Notes: generated by a model not told the origin, from the sequence alone. A DNA stretch of 64,000 bases from Sporichthya brevicatena (GCF_039525035.1 NZ_BAAAHE010000016.1:32477-96476); one strand, 5' to 3'; numbered from the stretch's first letter, positions 24,878 through 36,213 are shown. A program made the numbers and translations.

Positions 24878-27657
24878 GCCTGCTCCAGGAGTTCGACTAC
24901 GGCACGCCCGCCCGCCCGGGCGAGGCGACCGTGAACCTCACGATCGACGGGGTCGCGGTGGCCGTGCCGCCGGGCACGTCGGTGATGCGCGCCGCCCGCG
25001 AGGCCGGCGTCGACATCCCCAGCCTGTGCGCCACCGACTCCCTCGAGGCCTTCGGCTCCTGCCGCCTGTGCATCGTCGAGATCGACGGCGCCAAGGGCGC
25101 CCCGGCGTCCTGCACCACCCCGTGCGGCGAGGGCATGGTCGTCCGCACCCGCAGCGAGAAGGTCGACCGGCTCCGCCAGGGCGTCGTCGAGCTCTACCTG
25201 TCCGACCACCCGGCCGACTGCATGGACGGCGCCTGCGAGCTGCACGCCGCCGCCGACACCGTCGGCCTCGTGCACGTCCGCTACGGCCCCGGCCACGACC
25301 ACCAGGACGCCGAGATCGACGCGTCCAACCCGTACTTCCAGTTCGACCCGAAGTCCTGCATCGTCTGCTCCCGCTGCGTCCGCGCGTGCGACGAGGTGCA
25401 GGGCACACTCGCCCTGACCATCGAGGGCCGCGGCTTCGAGTCCGTCGTCAGTGCCGGCGGCACCGACTTCCTCGACTCCGAGTGCGTCTCCTGCGGCGCG
25501 TGCGTGCAGGCCTGTCCGACCACGGCCCTGCAGGAGAAGTCGGTCGTCGAGCTCGGCATGCCGACCCGCGCCGTCGAGACCACCTGCGCGTACTGCGGCG
25601 TCGGGTGCTCGTTCCGTGCCGAGCTGCGCGGCGACACCCTCGTCCGCATGGTGCCGTCGAAGAACGGCGGGGCGAACGAGGGCCACAGCTGTGTGAAGGG
25701 CCGCTTCGCCTACGGTTACGCGAGCCACCCGGACCGCGTGCTCGAGCCGATGATCCGCGACTCCTTCACCGATCCCTGGCGGACCGTCAGCTGGGACGAG
25801 GCCATCTCGTTCACGGCGAACCGGCTGCGCGACATCCAGTCCCGGTACGGCCAGAACTCGATCGGCGCCATCACCTCCTCCCGCTGCACGAACGAGGAGG
25901 TCTACGTCGTCCAGAAGATGGTGCGCGCCGCCTTCGGCAACAACAACGTCGACACCTGCGCCCGGGTCTGCCACTCCCCCACGGGCTACGGGCTGAAGCA
26001 GACCTTCGGCGAGTCCGCCGGTACCCAGGACTTCCGTTCGGTGGCCGACGCCGACGTGATTCTGGTGATCGGCGCGAACCCGACCGACGCCCACCCGGTC
26101 TTCGCCTCCCGCATGAAGCGGCGGCTGCGCCAGGGCGCGAAGCTTCTCGTCGTCGACCCGCGGCACATCGATCTCGTCCGCACGCCCCACATCCAGGCCG
26201 AGCACCACCTCCAACTGGCCCCGGGCACGAACGTCGCGATCATCAACGCGATGGCGCACGTCGTGGTCACCGAAGGTCTGGTCGACCGCGACTTCGTCGC
26301 GGCCCGCTGCGAGGGCTTCGAGGACTGGGAGTCCTTCATCGCGGACGAGTCGAACTCCCCCGAGGCGCTCGAGCCCGTCACCGGCGTGCCGGCGGCGGAG
26401 GTGCGCGCGGCGGCCCGGCTCTACGCGACCGCGCCGAACGCCGCGATCTACTACGGCCTCGGCGTCACCGAGCACAGCCAGGGCTCGACGATGGTCATGG
26501 GCATGGCCAACCTCGCGATGGCGACGGGCAACATCGGCCGCAGCGGCGTCGGCGTGAACCCGCTGCGCGGGCAGAACAACGTCCAGGGCTCCTGCGACAT
26601 GGGCTCGTTCCCCCACGAGCTGCCCGGCTACCGCCACGTCTCCCGCGACGACGTTCGCGGCTTCTACGAGAAGCTCTGGGGCGTCCCGATCCTGCCCGAG
26701 CCCGGGCTACGGATCCCGAACATGTTCGACTCGGCCGTCGACGGCAGCTTCCGCGCCCTGTTCGTGCAGGGAGAGGACGTCGCGCAGTCCGACCCGAACA
26801 CCCAGCACGTGCACGCGGCGCTCTCGTCGCTCGACCTGCTCGTCGTGCAGGACCTGTTCGTCAACGAGACCGCGAAGTTCGCGCACGTCCTGCTGCCGGG
26901 CACCTCGTTCCTGGAGAAGGACGGCACGTTCACCAACGCCGAGCGCCGGATCAACCGGGTCCGCCCGATCATGGCGCCGCGCACCGGCAAGCACGAGTGG
27001 GAGATCGTCGGCGACATCGCGAAGGCGATGGGCTACCCGATGCACTACGACAGCGCCGCGCAGATCATGGACGAGATTGCGCTGACGACGCCGACGTTCG
27101 CGAACGTGTCCTTCGACCTGCTCGACCGCGTCGGGTCGGTGCAGTGGCCGTGCGACGACCAGCACCCGCTGGGCACGCCGGTCATGCACGTCGAGGAGTT
27201 CACCCGCGGCAAGGGCGCATTTCAGTCGACGGCCTACGTGCCGACGAAGGAACGCAGCACCCGCAAGTACCCGCTGATCCTCACGACCGGGCGCATCCTG
27301 TCCCAGTACAACGTCGGGGCACAGACCCGCCGGACGGCGAACGTCACCTGGCACCCGGAGGACGTGCTGGAGATCCACCCGCACGACGCGGAGGTTCGCG
27401 GGATTCACGACGGCGACCTGGTCACGCTGGCCAGCCGGGTCGGCGAGACGAAGCTGCGCGCCGTGCTCTCCGAGCGCATGCCGGTCGGGGTCTGCTACAC
27501 GACCTTCCACCACCCCGTCAGCGGAGCGAATGTGGTCACGACGGAGAACTCGGACTGGGCGACGAACTGCCCCGAGTACAAAGTGACGGCGGTTCAGGTG
27601 GCGCTGGCGACGGCGCCGGCCTCGACCGTCGACACCGCGGAACCGGCGGTCGTGTGA
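24874..27657 (+). CDS. fdsA: Formate dehydrogenase alpha subunit (Mo/W-bisPGD)
   Basis: A 927-residue catalytic subunit. Order: [2Fe-2S] domain (residues 20-85, GSCRLC), a His-ligated cluster region (DHPADCMDGACELH near 115), two [4Fe-4S] motifs (CIVCSRCVRAC near 162 and CVSCGACVQAC near 204), bisPGD-domain cluster CAYCGVGC near 238, and the metal ligand Cys366 with His367 in CARVCHSP. Cys replaces selenocysteine. The C-terminal cap (TGRILSQYNVGAQTRR) reads as a standard FdsA. The GTG overlaps fdsB by GTGA behind a GGGAGGA ribosome site. Confidence 0.95.
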   Translation: MSLLQEFDYGTPARPGEATVNLTIDGVAVAVPPGTSVMRAAREAGVDIPSLCATDSLEAFGSCRLCIVEIDGAKGAPASCTTPCGEGMVVRTRSEKVDRLRQGVVELYLSDHPADCMDGACELHAAADTVGLVHVRYGPGHDHQDAEIDASNPYFQFDPKSCIVCSRCVRACDEVQGTLALTIEGRGFESVVSAGGTDFLDSECVSCGACVQACPTTALQEKSVVELGMPTRAVETTCAYCGVGCSFRAELRGDTLVRMVPSKNGGANEGHSCVKGRFAYGYASHPDRVLEPMIRDSFTDPWRTVSWDEAISFTANRLRDIQSRYGQNSIGAITSSRCTNEEVYVVQKMVRAAFGNNNVDTCARVCHSPTGYGLKQTFGESAGTQDFRSVADADVILVIGANPTDAHPVFASRMKRRLRQGAKLLVVDPRHIDLVRTPHIQAEHHLQLAPGTNVAIINAMAHVVVTEGLVDRDFVAARCEGFEDWESFIADESNSPEALEPVTGVPAAEVRAAARLYATAPNAAIYYGLGVTEHSQGSTMVMGMANLAMATGNIGRSGVGVNPLRGQNNVQGSCDMGSFPHELPGYRHVSRDDVRGFYEKLWGVPILPEPGLRIPNMFDSAVDGSFRALFVQGEDVAQSDPNTQHVHAALSSLDLLVVQDLFVNETAKFAHVLLPGTSFLEKDGTFTNAERRINRVRPIMAPRTGKHEWEIVGDIAKAMGYPMHYDSAAQIMDEIALTTPTFANVSFDLLDRVGSVQWPCDDQHPLGTPVMHVEEFTRGKGAFQSTAYVPTKERSTRKYPLILTTGRILSQYNVGAQTRRTANVTWHPEDVLEIHPHDAEVRGIHDGDLVTLASRVGETKLRAVLSERMPVGVCYTTFHHPVSGANVVTTENSDWATNCPEYKVTAVQVALATAPASTVDTAEPAVV

Positions 27658-27869
27658 GCGAGGGAACGATCCGGCCCGAGGTGCGTCTGGCCGGCGAGAT
27701 CGCCGACCAGTTCCGCCACAAGCCGCAGGACGCGGCCGCCGAGGCCATCGCCAGTCACATCCGCATGTTCTGGGACCCGCGCATGCGCACGACCCTGCTC
27801 GCCGCCGAGTCCGCGGGCGAGGTCGACGACTCGCTCGTGCGCGCCGCCGTCGAGCGCCTGCAAGCCTGA
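27654..27869 (+). CDS. fdsD: Formate dehydrogenase delta subunit
   Basis: A 71-residue FdsD-family protein (IASHIRMFWDPRMRTTLL near residues 35-52). It is needed for assembly or activity of soluble formate dehydrogenases in related systems. The GTG start overlaps the fdsA stop by GTGA, and its stop overlaps the fdhD start by one base, so it is firmly in the operon. It is the paralogue of the orphan copy about 5.9 kb upstream. Confidence 0.88.
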   Translation: MSEGTIRPEVRLAGEIADQFRHKPQDAAAEAIASHIRMFWDPRMRTTLLAAESAGEVDDSLVRAAVERLQA

Positions 27870-28699
27870 TGGGCCGGGTCACCGGTCGACGTTCGGTCAC
27901 CCGCGTCACGCCGACCGGGCGGACGTCGACCATCGACAGCCTCGCGGCCGAGGAGCCGATGGAGCTGCGGGTCGGCGGTCGCTCGCTCGCGGTCACGATG
28001 CGCACCCCCGGCGCGGACGTCGAACTCGCGCACGGCTTCCTGCTCAGTGAGGGCGTGATCACCAAGGTCGACGACGTCGTGACGGCCCGGTACTGCGACG
28101 GGGTCGACGACGAGGGCCGCAACACCTACAACGTCCTCGACGTGGCGCTCGCGGACGGAGTGCCGGTCCCGGGCCCCGGGGTGGAGCGCAACTTCTACAC
28201 GACGTCCTCGTGCGGAGTCTGCGGGAAGGCGTCGCTCGACGCCGTCCGCACCAGGACCGCGTTCCCGCCGGCCGGTGACCCGGTCCGGGTCGACGTGGCG
28301 ACCCTGCTGGCACTGCCGGACCGGCTGCGCGAGGCGCAGCGCATCTTCGACGCCACCGGCGGTCTGCACGCCGCGGGTCTGTTCACCGCCGACGGGGAGC
28401 TGCTCGTCGCCCGCGAGGACGTCGGGCGCCACAACGCGGTCGACAAGGTGCTGGGCTGGGCGTTGCTGAACGGCCTCGTGCCCGCGGCCGGGTCGGTCCT
28501 GATGCTCTCGGGCCGGGCCTCTTTCGAGTTGGTGCAGAAGGCCGCGATGGCCGGGGTTCCCGTGGTCGCGGCGATCTCGGCCCCCTCGACGCTGGCCGTC
28601 GAGCTCGCCGAGGACAGCGGCATCACGCTCGTCGGCTTCGTGCGGGGCGATCACATGACGGTCTATGCAGGTGCCGAGCGGGTCAGCGGCGGCGAGTGA
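27869..28699 (+). CDS. fdhD: Formate dehydrogenase sulfurtransferase
   Basis: A 276-residue FdhD protein. It relays sulfur from a cysteine desulfurase to the Mo/W-bisPGD cofactor, making the sulfido ligand needed by formate dehydrogenase. The redox pair CGVC is in SSCGVCGK near residue 115; nucleotide-pocket motifs REDVGRHNAVDK near 185 and SGRASFELVQK near 210 are typical. The start is set by the TGATG junction with fdsD. One fdhD probably serves both formate dehydrogenases, since the first locus has none. Confidence 0.94.
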   Translation: MGRVTGRRSVTRVTPTGRTSTIDSLAAEEPMELRVGGRSLAVTMRTPGADVELAHGFLLSEGVITKVDDVVTARYCDGVDDEGRNTYNVLDVALADGVPVPGPGVERNFYTTSSCGVCGKASLDAVRTRTAFPPAGDPVRVDVATLLALPDRLREAQRIFDATGGLHAAGLFTADGELLVAREDVGRHNAVDKVLGWALLNGLVPAAGSVLMLSGRASFELVQKAAMAGVPVVAAISAPSTLAVELAEDSGITLVGFVRGDHMTVYAGAERVSGGE

Positions 28700-28710
28700 G
28701 CTCAGCCCTC

Positions 28711-28723
28711 TAAGTTGAGGGTC
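28711..28723 (+). promoter_or_regulatory. Leaderless promoter of prolyl oligopeptidase
   Basis: TAAGTT (28711-28716) fits TANNNT and ends 7 nt before the ATG at 28724. This supports that ATG over the TTG at 28715, which lies inside the hexamer. Confidence 0.45.
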
Positions 28724-30832
28724 ATGCCTCGACCGGACTACCCCACCGCCCGCCGCCAGGAGATCGTCGAGGACCTTCACGGTCACTCGGTCGCCGACCC
28801 GTACCGCTGGCTGGAGGACCCCGCCGACCCCGAGACCGAAGCCTGGTCGACCGCGCAGGACGAGCTGTTCGCCGCGCACCGCGCGACCTGGCCCGGCGCG
28901 GACGGCCTGCGGGCGCGGCTGACCCAGCTGCTCGGAGCCGGCGTCGTCAGCGCCCCGGCCTGGCGCGGGGACCGGCAGTTCTTCATGCGCCGCACCGCCG
29001 AGCAGGAGCACGCGGTGCTCGTGACCGTCGACCCCTTCGACCAAGGAGGAGGCGAGCGCATCCTGCTCGACCCGATGGAGATCGACCCGTCGGGCCTGAC
29101 GACCCTCGACGCGTGGCAGCCGTCGAAGGACGGCAAGTACCTCGCCTACCAGCTCTCCGCGGGCGGGACCGAGGAGTCGGTGCTGCGGGTCATGGACGTC
29201 GCGACCGGTGAGCTCGTCGACGGCCCGATCGACCGCGGCCGCTACTCCCCTGTCGCCTGGATGCCGGACAGCAAGGCGTTCTACTACGTCCGCCGGCTCG
29301 CCCCGGACCTGGTGCCGGCCGGTGAGGAGCAGTACCACCGCCGCGTGTACCTGCACCGTGTCGGCACCGATCCCGAGACCGACGTCGAGATCTTCGGAGC
29401 GGGGCTCGACAAGCGGAACTACTACGGCGTCTCGGTCAGCCGCGACGGCCGGTGGCTGACGATCACCGCGAACACCGGGACGGCACCACGCAACGACGTC
29501 TGGCTCGCCGACCTCTCCGCCTCGCCGCTGGAGCAGCCCGAACTCCTCGTCGTGCAGAACGGCGTCGACGCCTCGACCGGCATCGAGGTCGCGCGCGACG
29601 GCCGGCTCTACGTCTTCACCGATCTCGACGCCCGCCGCGGCCGGCTGTGCGTCACGACCCCGGACGCCCCGACCGCGGAGCACTGGCGCGATCTGATTCC
29701 CGAGGACCCCGAGGCGGTGCTGGAGGGTTACGCGATCCTCGACGGGCCCGAGCTCGGCGAGAGCCCCGTCCTGCTGTGCGCGTGGACCCGGCACGCGGTC
29801 AGCGAGCTGACCCTCCACGACCTCGCCACCGGCGAGCGCCGCGGCGAGGTGCCGCTGCCCGGACTGGGCTCGATCTCCGGCGTCAGTGAGCGGCCGGAGG
29901 GCGGCCACGAGGCGTGGTTCGGCTACACCGACCACACGACGCCGTCGTCGGTCTACCGCTTCGACGCCCGGACCGGCACGACGTCGTTGTGGGCCAGCGC
30001 GCCCGGCGTCGTCGACGTCCCCGACGTCACCACCGAGCAGGTCGTCTACACCTCGCGGGACGGCACGCAGGTCCGCATGTTCGTCATGTACCGCACCGGC
30101 GAGACGCCCGACGTCGCCGGCCCGCGGCCGACCACCCTGTACGGCTACGGCGGGTTCGGCATCTCGCTGACCCCGGCGTACTCGGCCGGAATCCTCGCCT
30201 GGGTCGAGGCCGGGGGCGTCTACGCCGTCGCCAACCTCCGCGGCGGCGGCGAGGAGGGCGAGGACTGGCACCGCGCCGGGATGCTCGGCTCCAAGCAGAA
30301 CGTCTTCGACGACTTCCACACCGCGGCCGAGTGGCTGGTCGAGCACGGCTGGACGACCCCGGCGCAGCTCTCGATCTCCGGCGGCTCGAACGGCGGCCTG
30401 CTCGTCGGCGCCGCCATGACGCAGCGGCCCGACCTCTACGCCGCGGTGGTCTGCTCCGCCCCGCTGCTCGACATGATCCGGTACGAGCTGTTCGGGCTCG
30501 GCGAGACCTGGAACGTCGAGTACGGCTCGGCGGCCGACGCCGAGCAGCTCGGCTGGCTGCTCTCGTACTCGCCGTACCACCAGGTGCGCGAGGGGGTCGC
30601 GTACCCGGCGCTGCTGCTCACGGTCTTCGACGGCGACACCCGCGTCGACACCCTGCACGCCCGCAAGTTCGCCGCGGCCCTGCAGCACGCGACCACCGGG
30701 GACGCCCCGATCCTGGTCCGCCGGGAGAAGGACGTCGGCCACGGGGCCCGGGCCCTGTCCCGCGCGATCGAGGTGAGCGTCGACGCCCTGACGTTCACCG
30801 CCGCCCACACCGGAGGGCCGACGTTCCGATGA
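28724..30832 (+). CDS. Prolyl oligopeptidase family serine peptidase
   Basis: A 702-residue S9A peptidase with an N-terminal beta-propeller (residues about 70-430) and a C-terminal alpha/beta hydrolase. The nucleophile lies in [10 protein letters not shown] near 550, the acid in [11 protein letters not shown] near 640, and the His in DVGHGA near 677. The N-terminal [23 protein letters not shown] is the family signature (broken here by REIVE-type charge variation). It cleaves short proline-containing peptides in the cytosol; no signal peptide is present. The stop overlaps the next gene by ATGA. Confidence 0.93.
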   Translation: MPRPDYPTARRQEIVEDLHGHSVADPYRWLEDPADPETEAWSTAQDELFAAHRATWPGADGLRARLTQLLGAGVVSAPAWRGDRQFFMRRTAEQEHAVLVTVDPFDQGGGERILLDPMEIDPSGLTTLDAWQPSKDGKYLAYQLSAGGTEESVLRVMDVATGELVDGPIDRGRYSPVAWMPDSKAFYYVRRLAPDLVPAGEEQYHRRVYLHRVGTDPETDVEIFGAGLDKRNYYGVSVSRDGRWLTITANTGTAPRNDVWLADLSASPLEQPELLVVQNGVDASTGIEVARDGRLYVFTDLDARRGRLCVTTPDAPTAEHWRDLIPEDPEAVLEGYAILDGPELGESPVLLCAWTRHAVSELTLHDLATGERRGEVPLPGLGSISGVSERPEGGHEAWFGYTDHTTPSSVYRFDARTGTTSLWASAPGVVDVPDVTTEQVVYTSRDGTQVRMFVMYRTGETPDVAGPRPTTLYGYGGFGISLTPAYSAGILAWVEAGGVYAVANLRGGGEEGEDWHRAGMLGSKQNVFDDFHTAAEWLVEHGWTTPAQLSISGGSNGGLLVGAAMTQRPDLYAAVVCSAPLLDMIRYELFGLGETWNVEYGSAADAEQLGWLLSYSPYHQVREGVAYPALLLTVFDGDTRVDTLHARKFAAALQHATTGDAPILVRREKDVGHGARALSRAIEVSVDALTFTAAHTGGPTFR

Positions 30833-31545
30833 CTGGTGCAGCCGACCCGGGTCCGGAGCCGGCGCCGGGGCCGACCGGCGAGGGAGTGCCGTGCTTCCGC
30901 GAGGCGCGGGACTCGCTGTGCAAGAAGATCTACGACTGGACCGGGTCGGACTGGCTCGCCCAGTCCTCGGACTGGTTGATCACGAAACCGCTGCGCATCG
31001 TCGTGATCATCGGCTTCGGCCTCGTCCTGCGCTGGCTGCTGCACCGCGCGATCGGGCGGTTCCTGAACCGGACCCCGGTGCTGGCCGACGGCGTCGCCGA
31101 GACGGCGACGGCCAAGCGCCGCCGCCGGCAGCGTGCCGCGACGCTGGGCTCGCTGCTCGAGAGCATCACGACCGTCGTCATCTTCGTCTTCGTCGCCCTG
31201 ATGGCCCTCGACGAGCTCGACTTCAACATCGGTCCGCTGATCGCCGGCGCCGGGATCATGGGCGTCGCCGCGGGCTTCGGCGCGCAGGCAGTGGTCAAGG
31301 ACTTCCTCTCGGGCATGTTCATGCTGCTGGAGGACCAGTACGGCGTCGGGGACGAGGTGGACCTCGGGGTCGTCGACCTCGACGGCACGATCGGCATCGT
31401 CGAGTCGGTGGGTCTGCGCATCACGAGCATCCGCGGCCCGGACGAGGTGCTCTGGCACGTCCGCAACGGCGAGGTCCTGCGCGTCGGCAATCGCAGCCGG
31501 CCGCGAACGCAAAGTCGCACCGAAGGCGGGTCTGCCACGACCTGA
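30829..31545 (+). CDS. MscS-type channel, C-terminally truncated
   Basis: A 238-residue relative of the next gene. It keeps the membrane part (two helices near 55-75 and 110-130), the pore helix (GVAAGFGAQAVVKDFLSGMF near 145-165) and the beta domain up to RNGEVLRVGNRS. It then ends in an unrelated 18-residue basic tail, whereas the neighbour continues for 120 residues with the alpha/beta vestibule. It may be a degraded duplicate or a subunit that mixes with the full copy. It overlaps the peptidase gene by ATGA. Confidence 0.8.
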   Translation: MTGAADPGPEPAPGPTGEGVPCFREARDSLCKKIYDWTGSDWLAQSSDWLITKPLRIVVIIGFGLVLRWLLHRAIGRFLNRTPVLADGVAETATAKRRRRQRAATLGSLLESITTVVIFVFVALMALDELDFNIGPLIAGAGIMGVAAGFGAQAVVKDFLSGMFMLLEDQYGVGDEVDLGVVDLDGTIGIVESVGLRITSIRGPDEVLWHVRNGEVLRVGNRSRPRTQSRTEGGSATT

Positions 31546-31563
31546 CCGGGGCAGGGGTACCGC

Positions 31564-32742
31564 ATGAGTTTCTGGTCCACCCTGCCCCTCGCCCCGCCCG
31601 GAGTCGCCGACCCGGGTCCCAGCCCCGAACCGTCCTTGCTGGTCACCGACGGACGCGCCTGCTTCCAGGGCGTCGAGAGCAAGGGCACGCTCTGCCGCTG
31701 GGTCTACGACAACCTCGGGAAGAACGAGACCCTCGCGGAGTCCTCGGACTGGCTGATCGCCAAGCCGGCCAAGGTCCTGCTGATCCTGCTGGCCGCCTGG
31801 CTGATCCGGAAGCTGGTTCACCGCGCGATCGGGCGCATGTGCCGCCGGCTCGCCGACGGCGTCGCCCAGCCGAACTTCGCCCGCGGATGGCACCACCTGA
31901 GCCGCAACGGCGAGGAGGCGGAGTCCGAGGGGACGCTGGCCAGCGAACGCCGGGCGCAGCGGGCCGCGACCGTCTCCTCCGTGCTGCGCAGCATCGCGAC
32001 CGGGGTGATCTACACCCTCGCGATGCTGATGGCCCTGTCCGAGATCGGGCTGAACATCGGCCCGCTGATCGCCAGCGCGGGCATCATCGGCGTCGCGCTC
32101 GGCTTCGGCGCCCAGTCCGTGGTCAAGGACTTCCTCTCCGGCATCTTCATGGTCATCGAGGACCAGTACGGCGTCGGCGACGTCACCGACCTCGGCGACG
32201 CCAGCGGGACGGTCGAGTCGATCGGCCTGCGCGTCACCCGGCTGCGGGACGTCAACGGCACCGTCTGGTACGTCCGCAACGGCGAGATCCTCCGCGTCGG
32301 CAACAAGAGTCAGGGCTGGGCGCGGGCGGTCGTCGACGTCGACGTCGCGTACGACGAGGACGTCTCACGGGTCCGTGAGCTGCTGCTGCGCACCGCCAAC
32401 GAGGTGTTCTCGAAGCCGGAGAACGCCGCGATCGCCATGGACAAGCCCGAGGTGTGGGGTGTCGAGGCCCTGTCCGCCGACTCGGTCGTCGTCCGCCTGG
32501 TCGTGAAGACCGTCCCGCTCCAGCAGTGGAAGGCCGCCCGCCTGCTCCGCGAGGCCATCAAGGCGTCGTTCGACGAGGCCGGCGTCGAGATCCCGTTCCC
32601 GCAGCGCACGGTGTGGGTCCGGTCCGAGGGCGACGGCAGCGAGACGCAGGTCGAGGCCGTGCAGGTCGGTGTGCCGTCCAGCACATCCAGCCGTCGGGAG
32701 GGACCGCCCGCACCCCGCTCGGGCGGTACTGGGGAAAACTAG
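31564..32742 (+). CDS. MscS-family mechanosensitive channel
   Basis: A 392-residue small-conductance mechanosensitive channel that releases solutes on membrane tension. Membrane helices lie near 65-85 and 145-165. The pore helix GVALGFGAQSVVKDFLSGIF (near 175-195) and beta-domain DQYGVGDVTDLG with RNGEILRVGNKS follow, then an intact alpha/beta cytosolic domain to about 355 and a Ser/Pro-rich tail. The central 150 residues are very similar to the upstream truncated copy, so the pair is a tandem duplication. The ATG follows a GGGCAGGGG ribosome site. Confidence 0.9.
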   Translation: MSFWSTLPLAPPGVADPGPSPEPSLLVTDGRACFQGVESKGTLCRWVYDNLGKNETLAESSDWLIAKPAKVLLILLAAWLIRKLVHRAIGRMCRRLADGVAQPNFARGWHHLSRNGEEAESEGTLASERRAQRAATVSSVLRSIATGVIYTLAMLMALSEIGLNIGPLIASAGIIGVALGFGAQSVVKDFLSGIFMVIEDQYGVGDVTDLGDASGTVESIGLRVTRLRDVNGTVWYVRNGEILRVGNKSQGWARAVVDVDVAYDEDVSRVRELLLRTANEVFSKPENAAIAMDKPEVWGVEALSADSVVVRLVVKTVPLQQWKAARLLREAIKASFDEAGVEIPFPQRTVWVRSEGDGSETQVEAVQVGVPSSTSSRREGPPAPRSGGTGEN

Positions 32743-32747
32743 GGGGC

Positions 32748-33143
32748 ATGACCTTCGACCGCCCGCCCGCCGACTTCTTCGACCGCGTCGGCGGCGAGCA
32801 GTTCTTCGTCGACCTCGTCGCTGAGTTCTACCGGGGCGTCGCGGAGGACACCGAGCTGCGGGCGCTGTACCCGGAGTACCCCGACCTCGCCCCCGCCGAG
32901 GAGCGGCTGCGGCTGTTCCTCATGCAGTACTGGGGCGGGCCGGGGACCTACTCCCAGCAGCGCGGCCACCCGCGCCTGCGCATGCGGCACGCCCCGTACG
33001 TGGTCAACCTCGACATGCGCGACCGCTGGCTGCGCCACATGCGCGCCGCCCTCGACAAGCTCCAGCCCGAGCCGGAGCTCGAGAGCTGGCTGTGGCGCTA
33101 CTTCGAGATGGCCGCCGACTCGATGCGGAACGTCGAGGGCTAG
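32748..33143 (+). CDS. Group II truncated hemoglobin
   Basis: A 131-residue trHbO-type globin. Key positions visible: FFVDLVAEFYRGV (B helix with Tyr), LYPEYPDL (CD region), the proximal haem His in RMRHAPYVV near residue 81, and the G-helix Trp in DRWLRHM. These proteins bind oxygen and handle reactive oxygen or nitric oxide; the exact role varies. It starts 5 bp after the MscS stop, so it is probably cotranscribed. Confidence 0.9.
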   Translation: MTFDRPPADFFDRVGGEQFFVDLVAEFYRGVAEDTELRALYPEYPDLAPAEERLRLFLMQYWGGPGTYSQQRGHPRLRMRHAPYVVNLDMRDRWLRHMRAALDKLQPEPELESWLWRYFEMAADSMRNVEG

Positions 33144-33158
33144 TCGAGGTCCGGCCCG

Positions 33159-33596
33159 TCAGTCCGGGTCCGGGACGAGGAAGTGGCTCAGCGCCGTGCG
33201 CTCCTCCTCGGAGACGCGGCGCGGGAAGTCCTCCTCGAGGTCGTAGGGCACCAGGACCGTCAGGCCGGTGCAGTACGGGCCGAGGCCGTCGTCGACGGGC
33301 TCGTGCACCTCGCTGCGCAGCGTGATCCGGGCCGGCGACATCGCGCTGACCCACGTCGTCACCGCGATCGGGGCCGGCCGGAACGTGAGCTGGCGCAGGT
33401 AGTTCACCTTGAGCCGGGCCACGACGAAGGTGCCGTGCCGCGCGTGGGCGGACGCCCGCACTCCGGCAGCTGCGAGCAGCTCGGCCCGGGCCTCCTGCAG
33501 GTACGCGGCGTAGGCGACGTTGTTGACGTGCTGGTAGGCGTCCTGGTCGCCCCAGCGCACCTCGATCTCGGTGCGGTGCTTCCGGCCCGTGCTCAC
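33159..33596 (-). CDS. Acyl-CoA thioesterase (4HBT hot-dog fold)
   Basis: A 145-residue 4HBT-type thioesterase. The catalytic-Asp motif lies in VRWGDQDAYQHVNNVAYAAY near residues 12-31, followed by VARLKVNYLRQ. It would hydrolyse an acyl-CoA of unknown chain. The GTG start forms a GTGA overlap with a second thioesterase gene; the two proteins share the same motif layout, so they are tandem paralogues. It converges on the globin gene. Confidence 0.88.
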   Translation of the reverse strand: MSTGRKHRTEIEVRWGDQDAYQHVNNVAYAAYLQEARAELLAAAGVRASAHARHGTFVVARLKVNYLRQLTFRPAPIAVTTWVSAMSPARITLRSEVHEPVDDGLGPYCTGLTVLVPYDLEEDFPRRVSEEERTALSHFLVPDPD

Positions 33597-34090
33597 TGCG
33601 GCCCCCGTCGTCCGCCGGGCTGCGGCACCGGCAGCGCGGCGTCCTCGTAGCTCTGCAGCATCTCGATCTCCCGGGGCCGCAGGGGGCGAGAGCGCTGCGC
33701 CTCCCGGTCCACCGCGACCATGACGGACGTGCAGGCCGCGAACGGCTTCGCGTCCGGGCCGTGCTCCCCCACGGGGACGATCCGGTGCGCGACGTCGAAG
33801 GACGAGCTCCCGATGCGCGTCACCCAGGACTGCACGTCCACCGCGCGGGCGTCGCGGTAGACCACCGGCCGCTTGAACTCCATGTCGACCGACAACAGGA
33901 CGAAGCCGTCGGTCGGCAGCGCCTCGGGGTCCGGGGTCCGCGCGCGCTGCTCGGCCTCCGCGGAACCCTCGAACCCGAGCATCTGGATCCGCGCCTGCTC
34001 GCAGTACCGGAAGTACAGCGTGTTGTTCACGTGCCGGTAGGCGTCCATGTCCACCCACCGGATCTGCACGGTGACCAGGTGTGCCGGCAA
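33593..34090 (-). CDS. Acyl-CoA thioesterase (4HBT hot-dog fold)
   Basis: A 4HBT thioesterase of about 165 residues, paralogous to the next gene (IRWVDMDAYRHVNNTLYFRY, then VDMEFKRPVVY). The start is uncertain: TTG at 34090 lies 10 bp after the ettA stop with GGGGAG just upstream and gives the right distance to the conserved strand. Longer starts would lie inside ettA. The genes ssb, ettA and the two thioesterases run in one direction with small gaps, suggesting one operon. Substrate not predictable. Confidence 0.82.
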   Translation of the reverse strand: MPAHLVTVQIRWVDMDAYRHVNNTLYFRYCEQARIQMLGFEGSAEAEQRARTPDPEALPTDGFVLLSVDMEFKRPVVYRDARAVDVQSWVTRIGSSSFDVAHRIVPVGEHGPDAKPFAACTSVMVAVDREAQRSRPLRPREIEMLQSYEDAALPVPQPGGRRGPQ

Positions 34091-34100
34091 CTCCCCGACC

Positions 34101-35765
<1,665 letters not shown>

Positions 35766-35775
35766 GCCCGGCACT

Positions 35776-36213
35776 TTATGCCGCGGGCTCGCTCTGCGTT
35801 TGCGCGCCCTCCAGGGCCGTGACCGGCGTCTCTTCGCGCTCCTCCGCCCACGCCGGACGCACCGGCGGCTGCTGGAGGTAGGCCTTGCGGATCTTGAGGT
35901 CGAAACCGACGTGCTGGGCGTTGATCTGCACCGTCCGGCCGCGGGCGCGATCGGTCTCCCAGTCCCGGATCTCGAGCTTCCCCTGGACGATGACCGGGTC
36001 ACCACGGCGCACGCACTCCAGGACGTGACGGCCGAGCTTGTCCCAGCAGACGACGTCGAAGTAGTTGGTCACCCCGTCGCGCCAGATCCCGTCGTCCCCT
36101 TTCCAGGACGAGGTGCTCGCGAGCCGGAACTTCACGGGCGCGGTGTCCGATCGCTGTGACGGGTCGTCGGCCGCCACCACGCCGCACACGGTCACCCACG
36201 TCTGGCTGGACAT
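35776..36213 (-). CDS. ssb: Single-stranded DNA-binding protein
   Basis: A 145-residue OB-fold SSB (TWVTVCGVVAADDP, FRLASTSSW, YFDVVCWDKLGRHV, KGDPVIVQGKLEI-like strand). It lacks the acidic tip DDDIPF of the main replicative SSB and ends in EGAQTQSEPAA, so it is probably the secondary actinobacterial type. The ATG at 36213 follows AGGAG and AGGA motifs; a longer frame upstream has no SSB similarity. It heads the run ssb-ettA-thioesterases. Confidence 0.9.
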   Translation of the reverse strand: MSSQTWVTVCGVVAADDPSQRSDTAPVKFRLASTSSWKGDDGIWRDGVTNYFDVVCWDKLGRHVLECVRRGDPVIVQGKLEIRDWETDRARGRTVQINAQHVGFDLKIRKAYLQQPPVRPAWAEEREETPVTALEGAQTQSEPAA

